Assembly: GCA_030685215.1 (NCBI GenBank)
Contig: JAUXQB010000219.1
Coordinates: 1-35,890 of the forward strand
From: Actinomycetota bacterium
GTDB lineage: Bacteria; Actinomycetota; Acidimicrobiia; Acidimicrobiales; Ilumatobacteraceae
Direction of reading: 5' to 3'
DNA length: 35,890 bases
In this document: positions 16,667-23,886 of the stretch, piece after piece
Layout of the letters: the number at the start of each line of letters is the position of its first letter
Numbering within the stretch: position 1 is the stretch's first letter
The notes under the pieces: generated by a model
Told to the model about the DNA's origin: nothing
What the model saw: only the letters and a program-made list of their open reading frames with translations
Databases searched by the model: none
Position numbers and translations under genes: made by a program

Positions 16667-17089
16667 ATGACGTTCGGTGCCGGTTCGTTCAGTGCAGGAG
16701 CTCTGCGCGGCGCCGGCGGGGTGGTCGATCACCGGCTCTCGCGACGGCACCTCATCAACGAGTACCGGCGCGGTCGCCTCCGTCTCGATCAGGTCTGCGA
16801 CGCGCATCCCGAGCTCATCCGAGCCGCGAAGAACCTGGGCACGCCTGCCACCATCGCGTGCCCCATCTGCAGCGAGCAGGAGCTGCGGCTGGTCACCTAC
16901 GTGTTCGGGTCGCGTCTTCCGGCACATGGTCGCTGCGTCAGCACCGCCGCCGAGCTCGCCAAGCTCAACGCTCGACCCGACGAGCTCACCGCGTACGTGG
17001 TGGAGGCGTGCGTGTCGTGCCGTTGGCACCACCTGTTGCGCGTGCTGCCGGTGGGGCGTCGCCCACCGCGTGCTCGCGCCAGCTCATGA
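16667..17089 (+). CDS. DUF5318-family zinc-ribbon-like protein
   Basis: The 140-residue product matches the actinobacterial DUF5318 pattern: VVDHRLSRRHLINEYRRGRL, VCDAHPELIRAAKNLG, CPIC (65-68), LVTYVFG, and a second CxxC in CVSCRWHHLLR (115-118). The four cysteines could hold one zinc. The family has no known function. In mycobacteria a member (Rv0049) lies just before the ponA1-rpsF region, so its place upstream of rpsF is conserved, although ponA is absent here. Its stop overlaps the next gene by ATGA. Confidence 0.88.
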   Translation: MTFGAGSFSAGALRGAGGVVDHRLSRRHLINEYRRGRLRLDQVCDAHPELIRAAKNLGTPATIACPICSEQELRLVTYVFGSRLPAHGRCVSTAAELAKLNARPDELTAYVVEACVSCRWHHLLRVLPVGRRPPRARASS

Positions 17090-17466
17090 CCGGCGCCTCG
17101 CCCACGCACCTGTTCGTCTACGGCACGTTGCGTCCGGGCGAAGTGCGGTGGCAGCACCTGGCGCCGTTCGTGGTCGGCGACGGTGTGCACACCACCACCT
17201 CCGGCGACGTGTACGACACCGGCCTCGAGTACCCAGCGGCGACGTTCGGCGGGCCCCGCTCCATCCACGGTCGCGTGTACGAGCTGCACCCGGCGCGCAT
17301 CGTCGACGCGCTGTCGCACCTCGACGAGGTGGAGGGCGCCGTGCGCGGGCTGTACCACCGCGTCACGGTGGTCACCGATTCGGGTCACACCGCCTGGGCC
17401 TACCAGTGCGGTGAGGAGGCGTTGCTGGTGCGCCGCATCGAGGGTGGCGACTGGCTGCTGAGGTAG
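17086..17466 (+). CDS. Gamma-glutamylcyclotransferase-like (AIG2/GGCT fold) protein
   Basis: The 126-residue protein has the GGCT signature FVYGTLRPGE near the N-terminus, GDVYDTGLEYPAA, HGRVYEL, and LDEVEG, whose acidic residues correspond to the catalytic Glu region. YHRVTV and a C-terminal AWAYQ strand complete the barrel. Members release 5-oxoproline from gamma-glutamyl compounds or act on related amide adducts; the substrate is unknown. It begins inside the DUF5318 stop (ATGA), so the two genes are coupled. Confidence 0.9.
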   Translation: MTGASPTHLFVYGTLRPGEVRWQHLAPFVVGDGVHTTTSGDVYDTGLEYPAATFGGPRSIHGRVYELHPARIVDALSHLDEVEGAVRGLYHRVTVVTDSGHTAWAYQCGEEALLVRRIEGGDWLLR

Positions 17467-17476
17467 CCGCCGCAGG

Positions 17477-18049
17477 TCAGAACGGGCTGAGGCCCATCCG
17501 GTTGCGCACGCTGATCGCTTCACCGACGTGTGCGTGCCCGTGGCCGATGACCGGCCACTGCACGAACCACCACAGCGCCTTGCCCTCCCACATCGAGTAG
17601 AGCCATGGCACCAGGTCGGCGTCGAGGCCGGCACGGTGGGTGAGGCGGTAGGCGGTGTTCGGTTCGATGTCGAGCGCCAGCGAGCCCAGCGGAGCCAGCC
17701 ACTCGGCGGTGCGGTCGAACACCGCGGTGAGGTACTCCTGCAGCGGCATCGGCGCGACGAGCTCGGTGGCGTCGCGCTGCTCGCGCTCGGCGAGGCCCAC
17801 CTCGGGTCCGAAGGCGGCGAGGCCGAGCGCCTCGCAGTGCTCGGCGAACAGCGGCTCGTGGTTGCGGATGACGGCGTTGACCGCCAGGTCCTGGTGGCGG
17901 GCCAGGTGCAGCAGCAAACCGGTGATGGTGCTGCCACCGCCGTCGGCTTGGTCGTGCCACGCGCTGGTGGGCACCATGCGGATGACCGAGTCGAACAGCT
18001 TCGAGCGCATCGAGGCGAGGTCGGCGATCATCCATGCATGCAGGTCCAC
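17477..18049 (-). CDS. DinB-like / mycothiol-dependent-enzyme-like four-helix protein
   Basis: The 190-residue, mostly helical product has DinB-superfamily features: an N-terminal LHAWMIADLASMRSKLFDSV helix, STITGLLLHLARHQDLAVNA with a candidate metal-ligand His, and a C-terminal GHGHAHVGEAISVRNRMG with more His ligands. Such proteins are metal-dependent transferases or isomerases, several of them thiol-dependent. The exact role is unknown. I chose GTG 18049 because TACCGT ends exactly 7 nt upstream; GTG at 18055 is two codons earlier and would sit only 1 nt from that box. It is divergent from the rpsF cluster. Confidence 0.75.
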   Translation of the reverse strand: MDLHAWMIADLASMRSKLFDSVIRMVPTSAWHDQADGGGSTITGLLLHLARHQDLAVNAVIRNHEPLFAEHCEALGLAAFGPEVGLAEREQRDATELVAPMPLQEYLTAVFDRTAEWLAPLGSLALDIEPNTAYRLTHRAGLDADLVPWLYSMWEGKALWWFVQWPVIGHGHAHVGEAISVRNRMGLSPF

Positions 18050-18056
18050 GGGCACG

Positions 18057-18062
18057 ACGGTA
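18057..18062 (-). promoter_or_regulatory. -10-like box for DinB-like gene
   Basis: TACCGT on the minus strand ends 7 nt before GTG 18049. Hexamer and gap are identical to those before 10306 and 24969. Confidence 0.5.
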
Positions 18063-18191
18063 GCCCAGCCCGCAAACTCTGTGAGACCCCTCAGGCATGC
18101 TGCCGACATGACTCGCACCGCATCGCTCGCCGCCTCCCGGAGCCGTGCAGCTGCCCTGCCGCGCCCCGGCCGGGTCGCCGCGAATCGCCGC

Positions 18192-18197
18192 TACACT
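18192..18197 (+). promoter_or_regulatory. -10-like box of rpsF cluster
   Basis: TACACT would start a leader of about 68 nt before rpsF, unlike the leaderless genes around it. The -35 is not clear. Confidence 0.45.
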
Positions 18198-18218
18198 CAC
18201 CAGGTCATATTGGCCCTG

Positions 18219-18249
18219 CCCCATCGTGGGGCCCCGGGAAACCCCCGGG
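18219..18249 (+). promoter_or_regulatory. Two-hairpin rpsF leader, possible S6:S18 autoregulatory element
   Basis: The leader holds two adjacent perfect stems: CCCCA(TCG)TGGGG at 18219-18231 and CCCGGG(AAACC)CCCGGG at 18233-18249. The rpsF Shine-Dalgarno GGGAGG follows at about 18256-18261. Ribosomal protein leaders bound by the S6:S18 complex are known upstream of rpsF in several phyla. Assignment here is by position and structure only. Confidence 0.4.
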
Positions 18250-18271
18250 TCCGAAGGGAGGAAGAACACGC

Positions 18272-18601
18272 ATGACGCGTGCCTACGAATTCATGATCAT
18301 CCTCGATGGTGATCTCGACGAAACAGCAGCGCAAGGTTGGGTGAAGACCGTCACCGACGGCATCACCAAGGCCGGCGGCACTGTTCACGGCAAGCCCGAG
18401 TGGTGGGGCCGGCGCCAGTTCGCCTACCTCATCAACAAGAAGGAGTACGGCTACTACGCCGTCATGAACGTGCTGGCGCCCGGTGGTGCCCTCGACGAGT
18501 TCGAGCGTTCGCTCCGCATCGCTGACGATGTCGTCCGCCACAAGTTGCTGCGTCTGCCCGATGCCGAGGCGGCTCGCCGCGGCATGACGGTCGCGGCCTG
18601 A
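18272..18601 (+). CDS. rpsF: 30S ribosomal protein S6
   Basis: The 109-residue protein has the S6 fold: YEFMIILDGDLDE, VHGKPEWWGRRQFAYLINKKEYGYY (typical RRLAYxIxKxxxGxY region) and FERSLRIADDVVRHKLLR. It binds 16S rRNA with S18 in the 30S platform. The ATG follows GAAGGGAGG. It is the first gene of rpsF-ssb-rpsR-rplI, the conserved bacterial order. Confidence 0.98.
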   Translation: MTRAYEFMIILDGDLDETAAQGWVKTVTDGITKAGGTVHGKPEWWGRRQFAYLINKKEYGYYAVMNVLAPGGALDEFERSLRIADDVVRHKLLRLPDAEAARRGMTVAA

Positions 18602-18630
18602 CCTTCCGTCCTCCACAAGGAGCCACCACC

Positions 18631-19086
18631 ATGGACAGCACCGTCACCATCGTCGGCAACCTCACACGCGATCCCGAGCTGCGCTTCACCGCCGGCGGAA
18701 AGGGCGTCGCCAGTTTCGGTGTCGCCGTCGGCCGTCGTTTCCAGCAGAACGGCGAGTGGCAGGAGAAGACCTCCTTCTTCAACGTCACCGCGTGGGACAC
18801 GTTGGGCGAGAACATCGCGGCGTCCCTCACCAAGGGCACGCGTGTCGTCGTCACCGGTCGTCTCGAGCAGCGTGAGTACGAGACCAAAGAGGGCGAGAAG
18901 CGCAACGTGGTCGAGATCGTGGCCGACGAGGTCGGCCCGTCGCTGCGTTGGGCACGTGCCGAGGTCGAGCGCATCAGCCGCGACGGTGGCGGCAACTCCG
19001 GTGGGGGCAACTCCGGCGGCGGCGGTGCGTCCAGCAGTGGCACCCGCGCTCCCGACCCTGTGTACGGCGACGAAGAGCCCTTCTGA
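18631..19086 (+). CDS. ssb: Single-stranded DNA-binding protein
   Basis: The 151-residue protein has an N-terminal OB fold (about 1-108: VTIVGNLTRDPELRFTAGGK, FFNVTAWDTLGENIAASLTKG, VVTGRLEQREYETKEGEKR) and a Gly/Asn/Ser linker containing a repeated GGGNS unit. The acidic tip DEEPF recruits replication and repair partners. It coats single-stranded DNA at forks and works with the DnaB encoded downstream. The spacing from rpsF is 29 bp, with AAGGAG before the ATG. Confidence 0.98.
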   Translation: MDSTVTIVGNLTRDPELRFTAGGKGVASFGVAVGRRFQQNGEWQEKTSFFNVTAWDTLGENIAASLTKGTRVVVTGRLEQREYETKEGEKRNVVEIVADEVGPSLRWARAEVERISRDGGGNSGGGNSGGGGASSSGTRAPDPVYGDEEPF

Positions 19087-19137
19087 TCCGTCGAGATCAT
19101 TCGAGATTCCTGACATCCTCCTGAAAGACCCTGAGCA

Positions 19138-19566
19138 ATGAGCAAAGACAACAACAACAAGAAGTCCAAGCCGAGGGCGCCCAAAGATGGGGCCAACCCG
19201 AAGAAGTTCAAGAAGAAGACCAGCGTCCTGGTCACCGACAAGATCGAGTACATCGACTACAAGGACGTCAACCTGCTCACCCGTTTCGTGAGCGACCGGT
19301 CCAAGATCCGCAACCGTCGCGTCACCGGCAACACGGTGCAGCAGCAGCGCGAGATCGCCAACGCCATCAAGAACTCGCGTGAGATGGCCCTCATCCCGTA
19401 CACGAAGCGCGTGGCCCAGACCCGCACCTCGCGTCCGCCTCGCGACGGCGACAACCGTCGCGGTCGCGACGAGGATCAGGTGAAGGAGAGCCAGGTCGCT
19501 GCCGCCGAGGTCGAGACCGAAGAGATCGACGATGTCGAGACCGAGGCCGCTGAGGTGGACGCCTGA
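19138..19566 (+). CDS. rpsR: 30S ribosomal protein S18, cysteine-free and tail-extended
   Basis: The 142-residue product has the S18 core at about 33-95 ([48 protein letters not shown]). It has no cysteine: the positions that hold CxxC in zinc-type S18 read TSVLV, and the usual GNC reads GNT. It is therefore a C-minus, zinc-independent form. The length is well above the usual 75-85 residues because of a Lys/Asn-rich N-terminus and an acidic C-terminal tail of about 45 residues (Glu/Asp/Val). It overlaps rplI by one base (TGATG). Confidence 0.97.
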   Translation: MSKDNNNKKSKPRAPKDGANPKKFKKKTSVLVTDKIEYIDYKDVNLLTRFVSDRSKIRNRRVTGNTVQQQREIANAIKNSREMALIPYTKRVAQTRTSRPPRDGDNRRGRDEDQVKESQVAAAEVETEEIDDVETEAAEVDA

Positions 19567-20009
19567 TGAAACTCATCCTTCGTTCCGATCACAAGGGCAT
19601 CGGCAAGCGCGGCGACGTCGTCGAAGTTGCCGACGGCTACGCCCGCAACTTCCTGTTGCCCAAGGGCCATGCCATCAAGGCCACCGACGGTGCCGCCTCG
19701 CAGGCCGTCGCCATGCGTCGTGCTCGCGACCTGCGCGATGCGCACGACCGTGAGAGCGCGCAGACCGTCGCGTCGGCACTCGTCGCCAAGACCATCACCA
19801 TTCCGGTGAAGGCCGGCGCCGAAGGGCGTCTGTTCGGCTCGGTCACGGCTGCCGATGTGGCCGCCGCTGTCGAGGCGCAGGCGGGCATCGTGCTCGACCG
19901 CAGGAAGCTGCACGTCGATCACGTGAAGACCACCGGCACCTACCAGGTGGCCGCGAAGTTGCACCACGACGTCGAGTTCCCGATCACCATCGACGTGGTC
20001 GCCAAGTAG
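19566..20009 (+). CDS. rplI: 50S ribosomal protein L9
   Basis: The 147-residue protein has the N-terminal RNA-binding domain ([37 protein letters not shown]), a long connecting helix (about 45-75) and a C-terminal domain ([29 protein letters not shown]). The length is normal. It starts within the rpsR stop and is followed by hairpins, so the ribosomal unit probably ends here. Confidence 0.98.
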   Translation: MKLILRSDHKGIGKRGDVVEVADGYARNFLLPKGHAIKATDGAASQAVAMRRARDLRDAHDRESAQTVASALVAKTITIPVKAGAEGRLFGSVTAADVAAAVEAQAGIVLDRRKLHVDHVKTTGTYQVAAKLHHDVEFPITIDVVAK

Positions 20010-20015
20010 CTCGTC

Positions 20016-20036
20016 GCCGAGCGCACGTCGCTCGGC
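20016..20036 (+). terminator. Hairpin after rplI, probable terminator
   Basis: GCCGAGCG(CACGT)CGCTCGGC forms a perfect 8-bp stem 7 nt after the rplI stop. There is no T-run, as is common in GC-rich actinobacteria. Confidence 0.5.
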
Positions 20037-20044
20037 CCATTCGT

Positions 20045-20062
20045 GTCGCTGCCAGCAGCGAC
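20045..20062 (+). repeat. Inverted repeat in rplI-dnaB gap
   Basis: GTCGCTG(CCAG)CAGCGAC is a perfect 7-bp stem immediately before the first DnaA-box-like sequence. It may be a second terminator arm or a structural element. Confidence 0.4.
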
Positions 20063-20065
20063 GCG

Positions 20066-20074
20066 TTGTCCACA
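20066..20074 (+). promoter_or_regulatory. DnaA box (TTGTCCACA)
   Basis: TTGTCCACA equals the GC-rich actinobacterial form of the DnaA box (E. coli TTATCCACA). It is one of two such copies between rplI and dnaB. Confidence 0.6.
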
Positions 20075-20077
20075 GAC

Positions 20078-20086
20078 TTTCCCACA
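20078..20086 (+). promoter_or_regulatory. Weak DnaA-box-like site
   Basis: TTTCCCACA differs from TTGTCCACA at two positions and lies 3 nt after a full box in the same orientation. Confidence 0.3.
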
Positions 20087-20126
20087 GCCCCGGTGGCACC
20101 GGTCACGGTTGCTTGCCGGGGCTGTG
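20083..20126 (+). repeat. Long inverted repeat in rplI-dnaB gap
   Basis: CACAGCCCCGG at 20083-20093 pairs perfectly over 11 bp with CCGGGGCTGTG at 20116-20126. The loop is 22 nt. The left arm begins inside the weak DnaA-like site. Confidence 0.5.
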
Positions 20127-20146
20127 CTGTCGACCACCCATAGCGG

Positions 20147-20155
20147 TTGTCCACA
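20147..20155 (+). promoter_or_regulatory. DnaA box (TTGTCCACA)
   Basis: This is the second exact TTGTCCACA, about 63 nt before the dnaB start, in the same orientation as the first. Confidence 0.6.
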
Positions 20156-20157
20156 GC

Positions 20158-20166
20158 CAATCCACA
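20158..20166 (+). promoter_or_regulatory. Weak DnaA-box-like site
   Basis: CAATCCACA lies 2 nt after a full box and keeps the TCCACA core. Confidence 0.3.
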
Positions 20167-20217
20167 GGATGAACCCCCTAGCGATCCCCAGGGCCAGTCA
20201 GGCAAGGTAGGTGCACC

Positions 20218-23196
20218 ATGACGGACTTCCGCCGAGATTCGGGCAACTCCCGCGATTCCGGCCGCGATCGCCCGGCGCCACGGCGCGGCGACGGTCGCGT
20301 GCCACCACACAACTTGAGTGCAGAGGAGAGCCTGCTCGGCGCACTGCTGCTGTCGCGTGAGGTGGTGGGCCAGGTCGCGGAGCTCGGCGTGCAGGTCGAG
20401 CACTTCTACAAGCCGTCGCACCAGCACATCTACTCGGCGATCCGCGGGCTGATGGCCAGCGGTCAACCGGTCGACGTGGTCACCGTCGCCGACGAGTTGC
20501 GCCGCAACGGGCTGATCGAGGAGATCGGTGGTTCGCAGGCGTTGCTCGAGCTGCAGAACGCCACGCCGGCCATCTCCAACGCGAGCCGCTACGCGAAGAT
20601 CGTGCAGGACACGGCGGTGCTGCGCCGGCTGATCAGCGTCGCCGGCGAGATCACCGAGATCGCCTACCTGGAACCCGACGACGTCACCAAGGCGCTCGAC
20701 GAAGCCGAGACCAAGGTGTTCGAGGTCGCCGAGGATCGCGTCATCGACTCGACTCGTCCGCTCAGCGACCTGCTGCCGCTGGCGATGGACAAGCTGCAGG
20801 AGACGTTCGAGCGCGGCGACACCATCACCGGCACCGCCACCGGCTTCAACGACCTCGACGAGATCCTGTCCGGCTTGCAGCCGAGCACCCTCAACATCAT
20901 CGGCGCCCGCCCCGCGATGGGCAAGTGCGTCGCGTGGGACACTCCTATCGCCGACCCGCGCACCGGGGTCATCCGCACCGCGGCAGAGTTGCTCGACTCG
21001 GCGTTGCTGATGCCAGAAGTGCCGCTGGTGTCGCTGGCCGACGACGGCTCGCTGGTCGAGATGATGGTGAGCACCCTCATCGACGACGGGGTGAAGCCGC
21101 TCTACCTGGTCGAAACCGAGTCGGGTCGACGCATCCGCATCACTGCCGTTCACCCGCTGCTGTCGCAGCACGGTTGGCGTCCGCTCGAGCACCTGGCCCC
21201 GGGCGACTTCATCGCAGCACCGGCCATCCTGCCGGTGTTCGGCGACAGCGAGTTGACGCCCACGCAGCTCGGCGACCTCATCGGTCAGGCGCGTGCCTGC
21301 GCGGTGGTTCCGGGCGAGGTGTTCACTGCACCCGAGGCGCAGATCGAGCAGTTCCTCTCCGGCTGGTTCGGCGCCGCACCGTCCGAGGCTCGTGGCCGCT
21401 CGGTGCGCTGCGCCGACTGGAGCGCGGCCGGCCAGGTCGCCCACCTGCTGCTGCGCCTCGGCGTCGGATGCACTCGTCGCGAGGTCACCGACGGGGTGAT
21501 GGTCACGGTGGCAGCTCCCGTGCTCACGTTGCCGATGGAGGCGTGGGACGACGTCGTCAAGGCGAAGGGCGAACGCTCATGGGCGTCCATCAGCGAGGCG
21601 GCCGGGAAGTCGAGGCACCACAACTGGCATCCGTATCGCCGTCGCCTGCAGCGCGACACCGTGGCACTGCTGGCCGACGTGCTCGACGACGATCGCCTGC
21701 GGTGGTGGGCGTCGCCCGCGGTCACCTGGGACCGCATCACGTCCATCACGCCCGTGGGCGACGACCGCGTCATCGACTTCACGGTGCCGCAGTTGCACAA
21801 CTTCGTGGCTGCCGACCTGTTCGTGCACAACACGGCGCTGGGTCTCGGCATCGCCACGCACGTCGCGAAGAACACGTCGAAGCCGGTGCTGGTGTTCTCC
21901 CTGGAAATGGGCCACGCCGAGCTCACCCAACGTGTGCTGTCGAGCGAGGCCGAGGTCGAGTCGCAGAAGCTGCGCAGCGGTCGTCTGGTCGAGGCCGACT
22001 GGACCAAGATCGGTCGCGCGATCAACCGCATCGACAACGTGCCGCTGTACCTCGACGACAACCCGCGGGTCACGGTCATGGAGATCCGCGCCAAGGCTCG
22101 CCGGCTGAAGGCTCGCCACGGTGGCCTCGCCCTCATCATGATCGACTACCTGCAGCTGATGAGCGGCGGCATGAACAGCGAGAACCGCCAGCTCGAGGTC
22201 AGCGAGATCAGTCGTGGCCTGAAGATCCTCGCTCGCGAGCTCGACGTGCCCATCATCGCCCTCAGCCAGCTCAGCCGTAACTTGGAGAGCCGCGCCGACA
22301 AGCGCCCGATGCTCGCCGACCTCCGCGAGTCCGGCTGTCTCACCGCCTCCACGCAGCTGGTGAGGGCCGACACCAACCAGCCGGTCACGCTGGGCGAACT
22401 GGTCGAACAGGGTGCCACCGACGTGCCGGTGTGGTCGCTCGACGAGCACTACCGGCTGGTGCAGGGCACGGTCACCAACGCATTCAGCAGTGGCGTGAAG
22501 GAAGTCTTCCGGTTGCGCTTCGCGTCGGGCCGGGTCATCGAAGCCAGCGGCAACCACCCGTTCCTGTCGCTCGACGGCTGGGTGCGCGTCGAGGCCATGC
22601 TGGTCGGCGACCGCTTCGCCGGTGCCCGCCGCCTGCCGACTGCTGCGGCCCCGCATACTGCGTCGATGCTCGACACGACGTCGAACCTGGACGTCGACAG
22701 CGTTCCTTCGGCGGTGTGGGCGCACGTGCTCCACAAGGCGTTACCAGATGCCGGCATGAAAGAGAGCGAGCTCTCGACAGCGCTGGAGATGCCGCACGGT
22801 GGTTCGGCGCTGTACGAGTCCGATGTGTCACGGGCCTGGTTGGGCCGCGTGGCCCAGGCAACCGGCGACCAGTGGTTGACCGACCTCGCCACCTCCGACG
22901 TGCTGTGGGATCGCCTGGTCGAGATCGAGTCGATCGGCGAGATCGAGGTGTTCGACGCCACGGTCAAGCCGCATCACAACTTCGTGGCCAACGGGCTGGT
23001 GGCGCACAACTCGCTCGAGCAGGACGCCGACGTGGTGATGTTCCTGTACCGCGACGAGGTGTACAACCGCGACTCGCCCGACAAGGCCAGCGCTGAGCTC
23101 ATCATCGCCAAGCACCGCTCCGGCCCCACCGGCGTCGCCCGACTCGTGTTCCGAGGCCAGTACACCAAGTTCGGCAACGCCGCCCGCGGGGTGTAG
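20218..23196 (+). CDS. dnaB: Replicative DNA helicase DnaB with two inteins
   Basis: The 992-residue precursor is expected to splice to about 465 residues, a normal DnaB length. The N-terminal domain starts at PPHNLSAEESLLGALLL. The RecA-like helicase has Walker A GARPAMGK/TALG, SLEMGHAELTQRVLS, Walker B LALIMIDYLQLMSG, and LADLRESG/SLEQDADVVMFLYRDE with a C-terminal KHRSGPTG. Intein 1 interrupts Walker A after GK (residues 237-538). Intein 2 interrupts RESG/S (707-931). Neither half of the ATPase can work before splicing, so helicase activity depends on both. The host reading frame is continuous across all junctions. The upstream gap carries DnaA-box-like sites. Mycobacterial DnaB is also known to carry inteins. 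Confidence 0.97.
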   Translation: MTDFRRDSGNSRDSGRDRPAPRRGDGRVPPHNLSAEESLLGALLLSREVVGQVAELGVQVEHFYKPSHQHIYSAIRGLMASGQPVDVVTVADELRRNGLIEEIGGSQALLELQNATPAISNASRYAKIVQDTAVLRRLISVAGEITEIAYLEPDDVTKALDEAETKVFEVAEDRVIDSTRPLSDLLPLAMDKLQETFERGDTITGTATGFNDLDEILSGLQPSTLNIIGARPAMGKCVAWDTPIADPRTGVIRTAAELLDSALLMPEVPLVSLADDGSLVEMMVSTLIDDGVKPLYLVETESGRRIRITAVHPLLSQHGWRPLEHLAPGDFIAAPAILPVFGDSELTPTQLGDLIGQARACAVVPGEVFTAPEAQIEQFLSGWFGAAPSEARGRSVRCADWSAAGQVAHLLLRLGVGCTRREVTDGVMVTVAAPVLTLPMEAWDDVVKAKGERSWASISEAAGKSRHHNWHPYRRRLQRDTVALLADVLDDDRLRWWASPAVTWDRITSITPVGDDRVIDFTVPQLHNFVAADLFVHNTALGLGIATHVAKNTSKPVLVFSLEMGHAELTQRVLSSEAEVESQKLRSGRLVEADWTKIGRAINRIDNVPLYLDDNPRVTVMEIRAKARRLKARHGGLALIMIDYLQLMSGGMNSENRQLEVSEISRGLKILARELDVPIIALSQLSRNLESRADKRPMLADLRESGCLTASTQLVRADTNQPVTLGELVEQGATDVPVWSLDEHYRLVQGTVTNAFSSGVKEVFRLRFASGRVIEASGNHPFLSLDGWVRVEAMLVGDRFAGARRLPTAAAPHTASMLDTTSNLDVDSVPSAVWAHVLHKALPDAGMKESELSTALEMPHGGSALYESDVSRAWLGRVAQATGDQWLTDLATSDVLWDRLVEIESIGEIEVFDATVKPHHNFVANGLVAHNSLEQDADVVMFLYRDEVYNRDSPDKASAELIIAKHRSGPTGVARLVFRGQYTKFGNAARGV
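20926..21831 (+). other. Intein 1 in DnaB Walker A loop
   Basis: This is a 302-residue intein. Block A begins CVAWDTPI. Block B is RITAVHPLL with the TxxH motif. Block F is VIDFTVPQLHNFVAADL and block G ends VHN. The downstream nucleophile is Thr, which is also the Walker A Thr of the host, so all splicing residues are present. The central part of about 150 residues keeps stretches resembling the second half of a LAGLIDADG homing endonuclease (VPGEVFTAPEAQIEQFLSG then AGQVAHLLLRLGVG). The acidic catalytic DG pair is missing and the first motif survives only as LGDLIGQ. The nuclease is probably dead. Confidence 0.93.
22336..23010 (+). other. Intein 2 in DnaB RESG/S site (mini-intein)
   Basis: This is a 225-residue intein. 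It begins CLTASTQL, has block B VIEASGNHPFLSLDGW (Ser in place of the usual Thr, His kept), block F EVFDATVKPHHNFVANG and block G LVAHN, with Ser as the downstream nucleophile. The site is the one used by the cyanobacterial Ssp DnaB intein. Only about 100 residues lie between the splicing halves, with no LAGLIDADG motif, so this is a mini-intein. Confidence 0.93.
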
Positions 23197-23210
23197 TGCG
23201 TCCTGAGTGT

Positions 23211-23231
23211 GCGCTGCGGTGCGCCCAGCGC
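23211..23231 (+). terminator. Hairpin after dnaB, possible terminator
   Basis: GCGCTG and CAGCGC form a 6-bp stem (7 with the flanking T-A pair), starting 14 nt after the dnaB stop. The 198-bp gap to the convergent GNAT gene shows nothing else I can assign. Confidence 0.35.
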
Positions 23232-23394
23232 AACACATCGCGCAATTTGACAACAGTGCCGTGAACGCGTCCTGCACCACGCCCTCGGCGGCGACTCGGT
23301 CGGGGTCAACAACCATGCAGGTCGGATGGCCCCTTCCCGGCTCGACTCGTAGAAGCCGTGCGGAACGCTGCACGGTGAACCGATTCGCCGGGCG

Positions 23395-23886
23395 TCAGGA
23401 CGAGGGCGTGAGCCAGCGACTGAGGATGACGATGTCCTGCAGGTGGCCGGTGTCGTCGCGCACCTGGCCCTGCATCGTCGCCTCCACCTGGAAGCCGAGG
23501 CTTAGGAACGTTGCCTGCCCGCCGGCGTTGGCGGCCATCGTCTCGACGGTGAGCTTCTCGATGCCCATGCTCGCGGCCAGTTCCACGCCTGCCTCGGCCA
23601 ACGCCCGCCCCACACCGCGACCACGGTGACTGCTGCGCACCAGCACGCGCACGTCGGCGGTGTGTGCCGACCACCCCACGCCGCGCGACACCGTCACCAG
23701 GCCGCCCACCGATCCGTCGTCGTCGACCGCCACGAGTCGTCGTTCGGGCACGGCCTGGGTCCAGCCGGCGACCTTCACCTGCGAGATGAGGGTGCGATCC
23801 ACGAACACGCGGTCCTGCTCGGAGATGGACTCGACGAACGCCGCCAACGCGTTCCGGTGATCCGCGGCCAGCGGCTCGATCCTCAC
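23395..23886 (-). CDS. GNAT-family N-acetyltransferase
   Basis: The 163-residue protein has GNAT motif A as ADVRVLVRSSHRGRGVGRALAE, motif B as EKLTVETMAANAGGQATFLSLGF, and an N-terminal VRIEPLAADHRNALAAFVES. The substrate is unknown. I chose GTG 23886 because TAATGT ends 7 nt upstream; GTG 23895 (VPAVRIEP) is the alternative. Its first nine codons and promoter lie in a 47-bp sequence repeated exactly at 28022-28068, which marks the edge of an inserted block. Confidence 0.85.
   Translation of the reverse strand: MRIEPLAADHRNALAAFVESISEQDRVFVDRTLISQVKVAGWTQAVPERRLVAVDDDGSVGGLVTVSRGVGWSAHTADVRVLVRSSHRGRGVGRALAEAGVELAASMGIEKLTVETMAANAGGQATFLSLGFQVEATMQGQVRDDTGHLQDIVILSRWLTPSS

Noticed and set aside
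20010-20217. Main chromosomal origin oriC at the DnaA-box cluster
   Set aside because: dnaA/dnaN are not here, there is no AT-rich unwinding stretch, and only two boxes are exact. A regulatory or accessory role is more likely.
23197-23394. tRNA, small RNA or extra gene between dnaB and the GNAT gene
   Set aside because: No cloverleaf and no convincing coding frame; only a short hairpin and a TTGACA-like word without a partner.
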